Shown here piece after piece: positions 24,265 through 36,574 of a stretch of DNA of 64,000 nt. Source of the stretch: Hypomyces perniciosus (Eukaryota; Ascomycota; Sordariomycetes; Hypocreales; Hypocreaceae). The stretch lies in the NCBI GenBank assembly GCA_008477525.1, contig SPDT01000006.1:895501-959500 (forward strand). The letters are read 5' to 3'. The translations under genes were made by a program, and so were the position numbers. The notes under the pieces are model-generated. The model was not told the origin of the DNA. It worked only from the letters and a program-made list of their open reading frames with translations, and ran no database searches. The stretch's first letter is position 1, and each line of letters begins with the position of its first letter.

Positions 24265-25930
24265 TTGTGGTAGTAAACGGATGAACCAGGGGGGGGGGTG
24301 TCAAGTTTACGGTGATTGTTTTAGGATGGGCGGCGAACAGGCGACATGCCAACAAACACATATGTTTTTTGTTCCCTTACACAAGGTCAAGGCGGAATTT
24401 TTTTCCTTTTAAAAGAGAGACGTCACTGTTTTTGTTAATGTACGAAGTAACTACTACTACAGGGTCAGGTAGTCTAAAAGAGCTCTTGGGGATCGGATGT
24501 TAGTAGACGATTTGGCGGGCTAGGCAGCGAGTTTTGCGTCTGTCTCCCACCGATGTAACAAGATTGTCATGCATATCTACAAGATCGATCCGTCTCCCTT
24601 ACACTATCTTGTCCACCTCCCCGAGACATCGAGGGACTTCCCTGATCTTCCCTTTTTGGGGCTGGCGGACTGGTGGAGTGGTAGTGGAAGTGGAGAGGCG
24701 GAATCCCCATCTACACCGAGACCCGAGGTGCGGATCATGCTGTGTTTTAAGGTTGAACGGATACCATGCTCGTACTAAGAGATATAGTAGAAGCGAGAGG
24801 GAGAGAGAAAAAAAGGAAGAAAAAAAAAGACGCAGGATGTCATCACGTGCAGGGAGCACCTTGCCCAATTCAGCGCTCTTGCATACATACATAAGTCTTT
24901 GTCTCAGAGGCTGGCATTCCAGAGGACGGACGCCATGCATTCCGATGAGTGGGCATTATCCGTCCTTGGACGAGGTTGGGAGGGGGCGTGTGCGAGCGAG
25001 TGATGAAAGAGGGCAGACGAATTTCAAAGAATGAATGAAGCGAGAAAGAAGAGAAAAGAAGGAAATGAAGGTGAAGATGTGGGAGCCGATTGAATGAGGA
25101 GTATTAGGGAATATGCAGCTGCCAGGAGAATGAATAGACCTCTGTTTGTTATTGTTGCTGCAGGCTCATTGACAGCCGACATTGTCACTGCCAGATCCGT
25201 TCGTTGTCCGTTTTGCTTGCATCGACTCGTACGCCCACTTCTCCTGCTGCTGCTGGCGGAAAACGGCTGCAAACGCACGGCAGACAAAGAAGCTTTTGGC
25301 CGTCTCCCTTCCGTCATCCATCCGCATCCCATCTCACTATACCCGTCCCGTTTCTCTTCTCCCCCATCCTCTGCCTTCACTAGCCCATAACTCTGATCTC
25401 TGGAGAAAGATAGAGATCGAAAGAAGGTGAGAGGACAGGGGGACACGAAAACGCAGATAACAAGACACCCGAGACATACCAGGGGTGTATGGAGAATCTG
25501 ACTTTCGTCCGAGAATGGAGATCGAGAAACCCAAAGAATGGCAGTGGAGGTAGTTGAAACGGAAAGCAAGAAACAGCCGCCATTGTGAATGGCATCTTGT
25601 CGATTCACAAAGACCTACCGCCGTCAGCCCTTTCCACAATACTAATCCTTTCTCCCCCCCATTCCCCTCCCTTTCATTCAAACGTCGCCTTTCATATTTT
25701 TCTTTTCTTGTGCTCTCTTTATTGTCAGCACACACCATACCTCTTTATTATCCTGCATGTTTCCTATTTGGTTCCATTCATCGCAACGAATCACAATCAA
25801 CCCCCAAAGGTAACCCCTACTCACAACGCAGAGTCACTTTTCCTAAGGAGGGGGTACCGGACCAGGGTATGATCATTAGATTTGATGCTTCCCGAGCAGC
25901 GCATTTCCCGCGTCGTTTGCACCTTCCAAC
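24265..25930. other. Spacer and leader before the HMG-box gene
   Basis: No gene supported. It contains a G9 run (about 24290-24298), a TACGAAGTA motif (24441-24449), a purine-rich tract (about 24780-24835) and pyrimidine-rich stretches (25340-25380, 25620-25720) that could be the leader of the HMG-box gene. Several ORFs of 80-190 codons are compositionally biased and overlap on both strands. Confidence 0.45.
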
Positions 25931-28094
25931 ATGACCCAAGTCCTATCCCTGGTGGCCCCTCGACACATGGACATAGCCCCAGTCCATTCCCGCATGGATA
26001 TCGACGAGTTATCCCGGGACAACGGTTCAGAAACTGGGTTTAGAACTTCTCTGCACACTTCACCTTCTTCAAGTCCCATTGGAGAGAGTATGGAGAGACT
26101 ACCGCCTGTATCGATGAGCACACCTAACCCGAGTCACGATGTACTCGAGCAGTTGAGAATCAACACCTCGACCTCGAACACAATGAGGCCCGACGGGACT
26201 CGAGACATGATATGCCTTTGTACCCCAACACCAAAGATCCCGAGGCCACGAAATGGTGAGTCGATGTCTTTCTATCACACCGAGAATAGGCCGTGGTAGC
26301 ACCTAACCTTGGCACTAGGTGCCAAGGGATACACCCTCGTATACGTTGACTGACCATTCTCCCACAGCCTTCATTTTGTATCGCCAGCATCATCAGTCTC
26401 GAGTAACGGCAGACAACCCTAGGCTTTCAAACCCGGAGATTTCCAAAATCATCGGAGAGAGGTGGAAGAATGAGGTATCCGAGGTCAAAGAAACGTGGAA
26501 GAAGCTGGCCGAGGAGGAGAAGCAACGTCATCAGCACCAGTATCCCAACTACCGATATCAACCACGTCGCGGTGCCAAGTCTCAGAACTGGTCGGGTTCT
26601 TCAAATGTAGATGATCAAGGACGATGCCACAAATGCAATGGTCGATTCATCGCAACTCCGCGAACACCGTCTGTTCCTTTTGTTGGCCCAACGACGTCGA
26701 ATTTTAGCCACTCAGAGCCCCAAGCCAGACCAACCCTCCATAGACTGAACACAGATATCCCACGTCGGACAAGTATTGAGATCTCGCCTATCAACAAGTT
26801 GCCTTTTCCGGGCAAGATCCCCTCCTTTCGAAGTCCTGACGACTACGACCCGACATCGCCTGATGTGAAGCGACGTCGAGCCAATGGTGCTGGTGACTAT
26901 CATTTAGTCAGCGGACGCCCGGATGTGTTTGGTGGAATGACACCAGGAGAACCGATGCGACTGATATCGGAAGGAGGCCCAGCTGTCCAAATGAATCCAT
27001 ACACTCCTACGTCGTTGCCAGAGCTTGGGGCTTTGCCGAGATCGAAGAGTTTCCCCATGCCTCCGCCACCCCGGCCATCGGCACCGTGGTCATGGTCTGA
27101 GCAGGGCAGCCATTCTCGTCGGAATAGCGGATTTGACGAGTCTCTTCGTCTGCCCCCTCTCCAGAGTGCAATCTCACTATCACCGTCGCGACAAGGCACG
27201 AGGGATGAGCGTCATCTTAGTATATCTTCAAAGGAATCTGGAAGTCCTATCCCCATCCAACGCAGGCTTCCTGCCAAGGATGTGGAAAGAAAAAGCCTGG
27301 AATCAGACGTCATGTCGATTGCTTTTAGGCAGAAGCTGGGTGTCCTCGCCAGAATCTGTCGACCAATCCCGCCTCTCAGCCGTGAGGCACTATTTACCAA
27401 TGTTCGAGGTGCCTTGATTGCGGTTGAGGGCCCAAGCGCGAGTGTACTCCGAGAGGTTGGAATGGCCGTAGAAAGAGGCCTGACGAGATATGCAGAGATA
27501 TCCCTTAAAGTCTGGACCAACGACTTCGACATATCAGATGCGAGAGCATCCGTGGAAGAGGATCGATTCTCATCATGTTTCCAAACTGTTCTATCGTGGC
27601 AGGAAAAGTCAAGGCATATTGTGCGTCACATAACTGGTGGCGAGGAGAGTCATCCAGGAGAAAAGCAAGGGGTTGAGGCTGAACAAAACAAAGCAAAGTC
27701 TCCAGTGGATGATAAAAGTCCAGATTCATCGGGCAAGATACCCGTTGCATTGATCAGAGAAGGTTTCAGTTTGACATTGTCGGACAGATTTGCTTGTACG
27801 ACACCGATTGTGGATATGTATGCGCCTGTGGATCACTGGCAATGGATGGCCAGTCTCTGGCGAGGAATCGTGTGTCCGGACCTTGTTATATATGTAAAAC
27901 CAAGCGAGGAGGATGAGATCAGCACTCTCGGGTCCGTCGAGTTCTCACGGCACATGGGTTTGATTGTGGTGAGAGTCGCTCCAGGAAAGGGGCTGGAGGA
28001 GGCGACTGAGCGCCGGCTGGCCTTTGAGGTCATGGAATGGATGAGAGAGGGATCATTCCGAGGCGCTGTGCCGCAAAATTGGAGACTCGGGTGA
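25931..28094 (+). CDS. MATA_HMG-box transcription factor
   Basis: Two exons, 25931-26255 and 26368-28094, 683 residues. The 112-nt intron (GTGAGT...CCACAG) splits the Ala codon of PRPRN-A-FILYRQ. The HMG box covers about residues 104-172: PRPRNAFILYRQHH, NPRLSNPEISKIIGERW, and a third helix WKKLAEEEKQRHQ. This is the sequence-specific MATA/SOX-like class that bends DNA, the type seen in Mat1-2, Ste11 and FMF-1 regulators. A Cys-x2-Cys pair (CHKCNG) follows the box. The rest is mainly disordered and Pro/Ser-rich, with a better-folded C-terminal part (about 430-683). The target genes and exact orthologue are unknown; a sexual-development or stress role is plausible from family only. Confidence 0.82.
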
Positions 28095-28839
28095 AGAAAA
28101 AGGCGAAGAGGGAAACGATGTAAGGGAACTGTACGGAAATGTGCTGCTGCTTATGCCCTTGAGGGGCTGTTGAGGGGGCGCAAACGATGCCTGCCATATT
28201 AAGATGATAGATCCTTGACCCATGGATATGGATCCATTGAGGCAACAAAACGGGTTCACAGTTGCTTGTAGTGGGAAAATAGATAGACACCGGAATTGAG
28301 GCTTCTTGCGATTTCCTGTTCAATTGGAGTAGTATTGTTTGTTTCAAGTTCTGTGTAGTCTAGGTACCTAAGTATAGGTACTCCGTATGCAGCTCTGAAT
28401 GAATGAAGCAATATCGCATCGCGCCTTCTTTGGTGTTCTTGGACTATTTTTGGTGCCTTGTTTTTGAGGCTGGTACAAAGCATGTACTCCATACTTCGTA
28501 CTCCTGAACTGAACGAACAGGGTGGGGCCAATGTGGAGTAGTACTTTGTACACGGCTCTAAGCAGCCAAAATGCGCTTGAGCTATACAAACAGGGGTTCG
28601 GCAGACTTGCGAAGGCTCCTTGTCCGCGCATGGCAAACGCGTTTACTCCGTATCATCTCACCTAATATTTCCTTGTCCATATTACGACTACTGCCTTTGC
28701 AGCTCCTTGCCTTGTTCACTGTTCACGACCCCCTGAGAAACATAAAGGACCCCAATTGCTACGATCGCTACGAACTACGATCACACGAGAAACCGCAAGA
28801 TATCACGATGCAACATTACCCCTCTGGCTTATTCTCATA
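28095..28839. other. Spacer with TAC motifs
   Basis: No gene supported. Motif copies lie at 28379 (TACTCCGTA), 28492 (TACTTCGTAC) and 28644 (TACTCCGTA). The region is the 3' flank of the HMG-box gene and promoter of the dynactin gene. Confidence 0.45.
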
Positions 28840-31800
28840 ATGCCGGACTTTAAGCCGGGACAGACAGTCCTGCTCAATGATGGCCGCAAGGGTATCGTGC
28901 GGTTCGCTGGCGAAACCAGCTTCCAGGTGGGCGAATGGATTGGCGTCGAGCTCGAGGAGAAGACGGGGAAGAATGATGGCAGCGTTCAGGGCGAGAGGTA
29001 TTTCGACTGTCCCATGGGATACGGCATGTTTGTCAAGCCCATGATGGCGACAATCATCGCGCAGCCACCGCCACCGAAACCAGCAGCCCGGAAGCCCGCC
29101 CGACCAACAAGCTTCCAGCCAGGCATAGGAAGGTCATCCACCGGCATCGACTTGGGGATGAACAGGAGGAGGAGCATCAACGCACCAAGTCCGAGCCCGG
29201 TACCTAGGGGTTCCCGGCCGGCGAGCGCTATGAGAGTAAGTCTTTGATGGCGCGTCTCGTGAACCAGAGGACGCGCGTGTTAACCAAGACTCTAGTCGCC
29301 TTCCAAGTCACCTACGAAGCAACTGATGAGCGGTCCGTCGAGCGCGAATGTGTCCCGAACAGCCACGCCCTCTAATGCCCGTGTGGCATCCACTGGAGCC
29401 AAGCCCCGTACGTCCATATCGGGACCACGATCATCCATGGGCCCTCCCCCGCAGCCTGCTACAAGAACGATGCGCCAGGCCTCGATATCTTCCGTCACCT
29501 CGCGGTCCGGCAGTGCGCCGTCAAGGATTGCGGGTGGACGGGCGCCCCTCGGGGGACTGAGGTCTCTCACACGACCGGATTCCGGTCGAAGAGCATCTGC
29601 TAGTTCTCAGGGAGGATGGGATTCGAGCGCTGCCATTAGAGACGACGAACATATGCTTAGCTCTCCTATTAGAAGTGATGATGAGATATTGTCTCCTCAA
29701 CCTACAAGCCCTGTTCTTGGGAGAGCCAATACCCTGGAGAAGCTTGCGGCAGCTTCCTCGACTGGCCGTCCTTCTCCGACCCCGCCATTAAAGAAATCTA
29801 TCGCTGTGGCAGCCTCATCACGACCCGTTGGATCATCAGCTGCCAGCCGGGAAATTGAAGACCTCAAAGCCAAGCTGAAGGTTCTGGAACGAAAGCGAAT
29901 CGAAGACCGAGATAAGTTGAAGCAGCTGGAAAAGGTTCAAGGTGAAAGAGACAAATTTGAGAGCATCATTCAAAAACTGCAGCAAAAGTACCAACCGATG
30001 CAGCAAGAGAACACCGATTTGCGGAAACAACTCAAGGAAGCCGAGTCAAGGTTTGAGTCGATAGAGGCTCTTCAAGCTGAACATGACACTGCACTCGAAT
30101 TAGCTACTCTTGACCGAGAAATGGCCGAGGAGACAGCGGAGGTTTTGAAGATTGAGATGGAGGCATTGAAGGAGAAAGCCGAGGAATTGCAATTGGAAGT
30201 TGAAATTCTCCGAGAGGAGAATGCTGAGTTTAGCAAGGGTATGTCTCCGGAGGAACGATCCAGTACTGGATGGCTACAAATGGAGCGCACAAACGAGAGA
30301 CTGCGCGAAGCACTTTTACGATTACGAGACTTGACGCAAGAACAAGAACAGGAACTCAGAGATCAGATTGTGGGTCTGGAGGAAGAGCTTAAGGAGTTCA
30401 ACGCTCTGAAACAAGATCACACCACCACGAAGGAGAAACTTGCGCAATCTGAGTCGGCCGTGGAGGACCTTCGCCAGCAGCTTGACACTGCCTTGGGCGC
30501 CGAGGACATGATTGAGGACCTAACGGAAAGGAACATGAGCATGTCTGAACAAATCGAAGAGCTTAAGGCTGTCGTCGAAGACCTGGAGAGCTTGAAAGAG
30601 ATCAATGATGAGCTTGAGATCAACCACGTGCAAAATGAGAAGGAAATGCAGGAAGAGCTTGATTTCAAGGACAGCATCATTGCTGAGCAGGCGCGACGAG
30701 CAGCGCAACAAGAGGTGGCATTGGGAGATATGGAGTACACCTTGTCACGGTTCCGCGAGCTCGTCACGAATCTGCAGAGCGATCTGGATGACATGAAGGC
30801 TTCTCAGGCTGTGACCGAAGGCGAGTCTGAGAAATTGAATGACCGCTCACGAGCCATGATGGACTTGAACATGAAGCTTCAAATTTCTGCCTCCAAGGCG
30901 CAGATCAAGACAATCGATCTTGAACTGCGGCGACTTGAAGCGCAGGAGGCGGAGCAGCATCTTGAGATTGTCAAGCTGTTCTTGCCCGATAGCTACCAGG
31001 AGGACCTAGATTCCGTTCTCGCCCTCCTCCGGTTCCGCCGACTAGCATTCAAGGCAAATCTTCTCAACGGATTTATCAGAGAGCGGGCCAATGGACAGCC
31101 CCAGCCAGGGCATGAGGACGATATTCTTGCTGGGTGCGATGCCATTGATAAGCTTGTCTGGGTGTCTGCCATGTGCGATCGCTTTGTCAATGACATTAGC
31201 CACTGCTCCATGGACCAGTTCACCAAATACCAGAATGCTCTTCTGGAGCTCGAACCAGTTGAGCGGGCCTTGAACGCATGGATTGACGGCTTGCGCCGAG
31301 ATGACCTGAAGGAGCAGAAGTGCGCTGATGAGCTACAGCGTACTATATCCCTAATGTCACATCTCGCAGAAGTTCACATTTCGAGTGGTATTGCCACTTA
31401 TGCGGATGATATCCACATGAGAGCTCTGGTTGTGCAAAGCCACTTTGACTCAGCAACCGTGGCATTCAATGTGACCCGAGGCCTGGTGCAGCGGGCCATT
31501 CCCTCTCCTGGTGAAGAGGATGAGCTAGCACAATATTTCACCAAGAAGATTGATCTTGCTATTACTCAGACTAGAAACGCCAAGGTCATTGCTGGCAAGG
31601 CAGTTCGTGCTTTGGAGGATCTCAAGACTCGATCGCTCTCATTGCCTCAAGACACAAGAGGGGCGTTTGAAGAGTGCGAGACTTCATCGCAAGACCTTGC
31701 GCGTCTAGCACGCCAGATCGGACTCGGCGTTCACAAACTCTTGACTCAGGACGAGGGCCGAACCGAGCTTTTTACCTACGGTGAGATCAACGATGTCATT

Positions 31801-32925
31801 CACAAGGCAGTCCTCGAGGCGACCTCAGCTAGCGAATCAGAGCTCTTCTCGAATTACCTCGGCAAGCTTCGGACTGCCAGCGGACAGATTTCCGATCTTG
31901 CGGCACTTGCAACTGATCTCGCTCAAACACAGGAGTTTGACGTCAACCCTGCCCCTTGGCGCCTTCGAGCTCAGGAGCTCAAGGCCCTCAAGACGGTGCC
32001 TGTGGATACGGAAGAAGAGCTTAGGCGACTCAAGGCCGAACACAACGAGGCCCGCCGCACGATTGCGCAACGGGATGAGCATCTCAGCACGGCTGTCCTC
32101 AAGATTGAGACGCTCGAGTCTAGGATGCGTGATGCGCAAGCTAATATCGAGCGCATCAGCAATCTACAGGTAGAGCTCAAAGATGTCAATGGCCATGTTG
32201 GTAGTCTCAAAGAGGATATCGAGAAGCAAGACCGAGAGCTCAAGAATCTGGAGTCTGAGCGAGACAAGTGGAAGAAGATTGCTAGCGAGAGTCGGGCATA
32301 CGCGGACGGTGCTGACGCTGCGGATACGAAGGCCGGCCAGGAGCGGGCCGTTGCCACCGCACGTGAGATGGATGCGCTGAAGAAGGATATTGAGAGTCTA
32401 CAAGCAGCAGTCCGCTATCTCCGCGAGGACAACCGTCGTGCGCGCATGAAGGAGCAGCAGGACTGCGAGTGGCTTTCGGAGCCCTTGAAGAAGAAGACGA
32501 GTCCGGACGAGCAGCGCAAGGCACTGGTGGTAGCCGAGGGCAAGGATGTGCTTGGAGAGCTCATCAAGCTGGCTACATCAGCCACCATCTTCGACCTAGG
32601 CGCAGCGCCGAAGAACAAGCTGGCATGGCGACCAGCCAGAACAACTCCTCAGTACCATGCGGCCAAGCAGATGGAGGACCTAGAGGCCTGGCGGGAGTGG
32701 CAAGACTCGGTGCTGAAGAAGACAGGTATTCTGCTCGTCCAGGACCGAGCCACTGGCCTCGGCAGGGAAAAGCAGGCGGGCGTAAAAAGAGAAACGGCGG
32801 CACAGCTGAAAATCAAGCTGCACTCTGCGCAGGGCAAGCCGAGAGCACAGGACGGGGTGCAGATTGTGGGATCGCGCGAGTGGGAGGCTTTGCAAGCTGC
32901 CACCAGGAAGATGGCGGCTGTATAA
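28840..32925 (+). CDS. ro-3: Dynactin p150 subunit (CAP-Gly protein, ro-3 type)
   Basis: Two exons, 28840-29235 and 29296-32925, 1341 residues. The 60-nt intron (GTAAGT...TCTAG) lies in the Ser/Pro/Arg-rich linker after the CAP-Gly domain. The CAP-Gly domain (about residues 4-70) has VRFAGETSF, GVELEEKTGKNDGS and the closing YGMFVKP. A basic linker follows, then long coiled coils (about 310-620), a helical globular region matching the dynactin domain (about 640-920), and further coiled coil. p150/Glued binds microtubule plus ends and dynein intermediate chain; in filamentous fungi it is needed for nuclear distribution and ropy-free hyphal growth. The length fits filamentous ascomycete homologues. 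The start used gives a CAP-Gly domain directly at the N-terminus; an upstream in-frame ATG at 28756 looks non-coding. Confidence 0.93.
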
Positions 32926-33324
32926 ATGATGTGTGCATGGTTCAATGTTTGCATGGGTTGTGTGAATAATGGGCGTGAGAGAGGCTCTGTATACCCGCCG
33001 TTTTTGGCCGAGTCCTGGCGTTGTCTTTTCTTTCTTTGCGCGTATGTATGATTCTTGTACTAGGAGGTCTGTCTGATGACGGCTGTTTGAGTTGAAGGGT
33101 ATTGAGCGAATAAATACATTGCTCTAAAGGCCAACTCAACTTGTTCTTTCTCGACTATATCAACGATGCCGTGCCAGATAGTAGTCGTTCAATTCATAGG
33201 TAATCGTGTGCATCGTGTTTGTGACCTCTCCCAGCATGCATGATTTTTATTACTTGTTGCATTTCTTTCATGAAATCATCACCCGATATCCGTTCTAATG
33301 ACAGCCTCAGTCTTGTCGATGCCA
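32926..33324. other. Convergent 3' flanks of dynactin and SRP19
   Basis: A 399-bp spacer between two convergent genes. T-rich, no ORF with resemblance to a protein family; presumably both 3' untranslated regions. Confidence 0.5.
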
Positions 33325-34182
33325 TCAAGCCTTTCCTTTCCCCTTCTTATCCTTCTTCTTCTTCTTCCCACTCTCCTCCGCACCGCTCGCACTACCACCC
33401 GCCTGACTCGCCATCAGCGCCGACATAGGATCCCCTCCGCCCTGCATCTCCTTCATCATATCCTTGAACAGATTCTCCGAAACCCCACCGCCCGTCATCG
33501 CCGCGCTCAAATACGGCACCAACTCTCCCATCTTCCAGCCCCTCGGCACCGCCGGCCGAGGATACGGCTTCCCCTCCGGCGGCTGCAACTGCCCTCCAAT
33601 GCGCAGCCTCAGCCCCGCCGAATCCTCCGTCGTCGGATTCTCACGCAGATGCTGCGCCACGAGGATGTACAGGTGGTGCTTGTTCAGCACCGCCGCCGAC
33701 GACGACCCCTTGCTCTGCTTCAGCCCGACCTTGACGCGGCCCGGGTTCGCCCAGTCTTTCGGATGGACCTTCTCCGGCTCGAGAAGCGTGGGGAGGCGTA
33801 GCCGCGAGCAGGCGTTGGCGATCTCGCGCGCGAGCGGGTTGCGCACGGCGAGGGCGGCGCTGACGCGACGGCCTTCGGCGCGAGACCGCGAGGCGTCGAA
33901 GTAGACGGGGTACAGACACTGGAAGCTGTTGTAGGCGGAGCGGTCTGCTGTGACGGGGAGAGAGGTAGTCTGGGGCGCGTGCAGGTGAGCCTGGGCCGCA
34001 GCTCTGGCGGGGGGCAGAAGGTCGTCGTCGTCGTCAGAGGATAAGTGTGGCCTCTGGCGGGGATCGGGCAGACGGGAGCGCAGGATGTCGGAGTCGGCGA
34101 AGTCGTCGAGGTCGAACTCTTCAGGGTCTGAGATGGCGTCCGGATCGCTGTCTGAGACTTCTTCTACGCGTGGGTGCGACAT
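33325..34182 (-). CDS. sec65: Signal recognition particle 19-kDa subunit (SRP19/Sec65)
   Basis: A single-exon frame of 285 residues from the ATG at 34182. An in-frame ATG at 34278 adds 32 residues, but the sequence starting MSHPRVEEVSDSDPD is typical of fungal homologues. An acidic, disordered N-terminus (about 1-80) precedes the SRP19 fold: FQCLYPVYFD, the NPLAREIANACSRL helix, and KVHPKDWANPGRVKV. The C-terminus is a GG/Lys-rich tail ending in a KKKKKDKKGKGKA-type run, which is usual for Sec65. The protein binds SRP RNA and helps SRP54 load during co-translational targeting to the ER. Confidence 0.88.
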   Translation of the reverse strand: MSHPRVEEVSDSDPDAISDPEEFDLDDFADSDILRSRLPDPRQRPHLSSDDDDDLLPPARAAAQAHLHAPQTTSLPVTADRSAYNSFQCLYPVYFDASRSRAEGRRVSAALAVRNPLAREIANACSRLRLPTLLEPEKVHPKDWANPGRVKVGLKQSKGSSSAAVLNKHHLYILVAQHLRENPTTEDSAGLRLRIGGQLQPPEGKPYPRPAVPRGWKMGELVPYLSAAMTGGGVSENLFKDMMKEMQGGGDPMSALMASQAGGSASGAEESGKKKKKDKKGKGKA

Positions 34183-34685
34183 TGTGTGTAGTGTTTGGCT
34201 GTGTGGCGGGAAGGGAGATGGTGATGATGAATGAATGGAGTTGAGCCGCAGTGGGAATTTTGATGCTATGGTTGCCAATTCATGGTGGGGTAAATTGCTG
34301 GTCCGGGGTCTGTCGATGTGTGGTGGGGTTGCATCTGGAGTCGATGTGGTAGCATCAGGGGTACCCCGGGAGTACTTTAATCAACTGCCTTGTTGGGTGC
34401 CAATACAGGTACTACTTCGTACTGTCACCATCGTCAAAAAGAGACCTCACTCAGATGGGAAGACTCCCCAGGAAAAAGAGGACTCTCGTTCGTTATGCCC
34501 TCTATTTGGGCAGATTAAAACACACTGAAAACTTGGGCGTCTCAAACCCGCTCCCGAAAGCAAAGCAATATTATACACCAGTCACAGGACCCTCCTGAAA
34601 TCCTCAAGAACAGCCAACCCAGATGGTATCAATTTAGTAGTAGTAGTCCCTGTGTTTGTTGTCGATATGTCTCTCCCAATCTCTT
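34183..34685. other. Promoter of SRP19 and 3' flank of the CCCH gene
   Basis: No gene supported. It includes one TACTTCGTAC motif (34413-34422). Confidence 0.45.
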
Positions 34686-36574
34686 CTAATTGGATCGGAT
34701 GAAGCTGTTTTTAAATTTCGTGCCAGGCGGATGCGCATCTTCCGAAAACTTGCAAAACGGGTGGATACAAACACCGTCTCTAAAGCTAGGGCACTGCGAC
34801 CAAATGTTAGCATTTCGCCAGATTCCTTCTGACTTGGGGGTGGTCTTACATGGTGTCCATAAATACAGTCATCCGCATCGCAGTATTGGCCCGCAGTGCA
34901 CGGATTCTGGCGAGCCAGGACGGCAATGGCCTTGATTTCATCCTCGCTAACTTTGTAGTCGTGGACGAACTGGCAGACATCCCTCTTGGCGCATGGTCCT
35001 CGGAGAAAATGGTTGTTGCAAAGCTTGTCCGTATCCTTTCGCTTCTTGATTGCCTCCAGTATCTGTATGTTGACCTTGATGGGCTCATCCAGCCCTCGGG
35101 GGCCTGGGAACCAGTTATCAGGCATAGCCGGTGGAACCAGCTGATAATGGGCCTGGGCCTGGGCTTTCTGGCGTGCTGCTGCTGAGGGCTGTTGTTTCAG
35201 AGTGAAAGGAAGCGTAATCTGTGGCGGCGGACTGGCACTCGAGACGATACCAGCATATGAGAGCGTCGGTGTGTGGTTCTGCCCAGAGCTTACACTGGTA
35301 GTTGGACTCGTTGTCCCAGATAGCGTGTTGGCGGTGGTCACTGGTGTCATGTGAAATGCAGAAAGAGAACGGTCAACAAGCTTGTCCTTGCGGAAGATGT
35401 CCGTCCCTACTCTCTGCACGCTGACATTGGTCGCAACCAGCTCCTGGACGGTCGAGACACCTTCGATAATGCTGATTCTCTGACGTGTGGTCTCATCCTG
35501 GAGTATTTCGTCCAGGAAAGGGGCATATCCGGCATCATGCGAAATTCCCAGGAGGATCTGCTTGCAGTTGTGATTCCGAAGATGCCACCGGGTTGTTTCT
35601 AAAGATGTCCTGGTCAGCTTCATGGACCAAAGCATTCGTCGCACGCGAGTAGGCTTTGCGCACCTTTGATCTTGGAATCAGCCCTTTCCTTTCCATAACC
35701 AACATCGACAAAGTCAAAAGTAGCTTTTGCCTGTGTAAAACCCAGGGTAAAGTCCTTGAGATCGCTCTGGTTGTCAACACTGCCATCACGTTGCATGGCC
35801 TTGGCGAGGCCGGTCAGGTTGGCCACAACCTTTGCCACGATTTCTATGTCTTCGACATCTTCGCCAAACTGGTCCGCGATGGCAGATCTCAAGGCATACG
35901 CTGCCTTTTTACCGCCTTCAACGCCTTGTCTAATCCAATGGTCTCGAAACTATTACACATGAGACTGTCAGTCGAGGGCCCCACCAGTTCGCTATGGTGG
36001 GGAACAAAAAAAGAGAACGTACGATAAGACCATCACCGTCTATCAGTACCATGACATAAGGATTGCGGTTCTGTGATGGCGCAGTTAGCATCTGTCACCC
36101 CATAAAAATTGAAAATACCACTGCTTACCTTCAAAGCATCGACTTCCTTTGCCATGCGTTCATGCCGCGACTCATAGGCTTGCATCCGCTGCTGCAGCTC
36201 CCTCCGCGTATTGGTGGCATCTGCAAGATCGAGCTGGCTGTTGACGAGTCGCTGATTTTCGTGATGAAGCTCATTCTCGAGCTCATTACAGTATAATACA
36301 AGATCCTATACCGCAAGAAAAAAAAGGAAAATGTGTGAGTTCAGAAAGGTCATTGATATCGGCACATGCAAGGGACAAGGGTGAGAGGGTCGCCCCAGAT
36401 GAGGCGAGACATCACCCCTGGCAGTAGTACGGAGTGCATAGATAGCATATGCAGAATAAGCGGATTGGAACTGACCTTGATCAACGTGTCGGTGGAATCT
36501 CTATGGGCCTGCAAGGTATGAAACCTCTGGACAAAGTCCCTAACATGTTGTCCTACAGCAAACTTGTTCGCCAT
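34686..36574 (-). CDS. CCCH zinc-finger protein with NYN/PIN-like domain
   Basis: Six exons on the minus strand: 36476-36574, 36129-36305, 36023-36070, 35664-35949, 34850-35598 and 34686-34793, 488 residues. All introns are GT..AG and keep frame. Residues 34-92 form a coiled coil. About 96-260 is a fungal domain (DUF7923-like, by recollection) with VLIDGDG (Asp103/105), ADSK (Asp199) and GISHDAGYAPFL (Asp225). The last resembles the SGDSDFxPL motif of NYN/PIN-like nucleases. Three CCCH fingers end the protein: 397-416 (C-x8-C-x5-C-x3-H), 437-452 (C-x5-C-x4-C-x3-H) and 454-474. The last exon supplies finger three; without intron 5 (34794-34849) the frame runs into unrelated sequence to 34634. 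RNA binding is likely. Nuclease activity is inference. Confidence 0.8.

Noticed and set aside
24534..25608. Overlapping ORFs on both strands, up to 194 codons
   Set aside because: Purine/pyrimidine-biased shadow frames between RVB1 and the HMG-box gene, with no family resemblance.
34634..34849. Uninterrupted C-terminus of the CCCH protein
   Set aside because: Reading through gives non-family sequence; splicing out 34794-34849 restores the third zinc finger and a typical ending.
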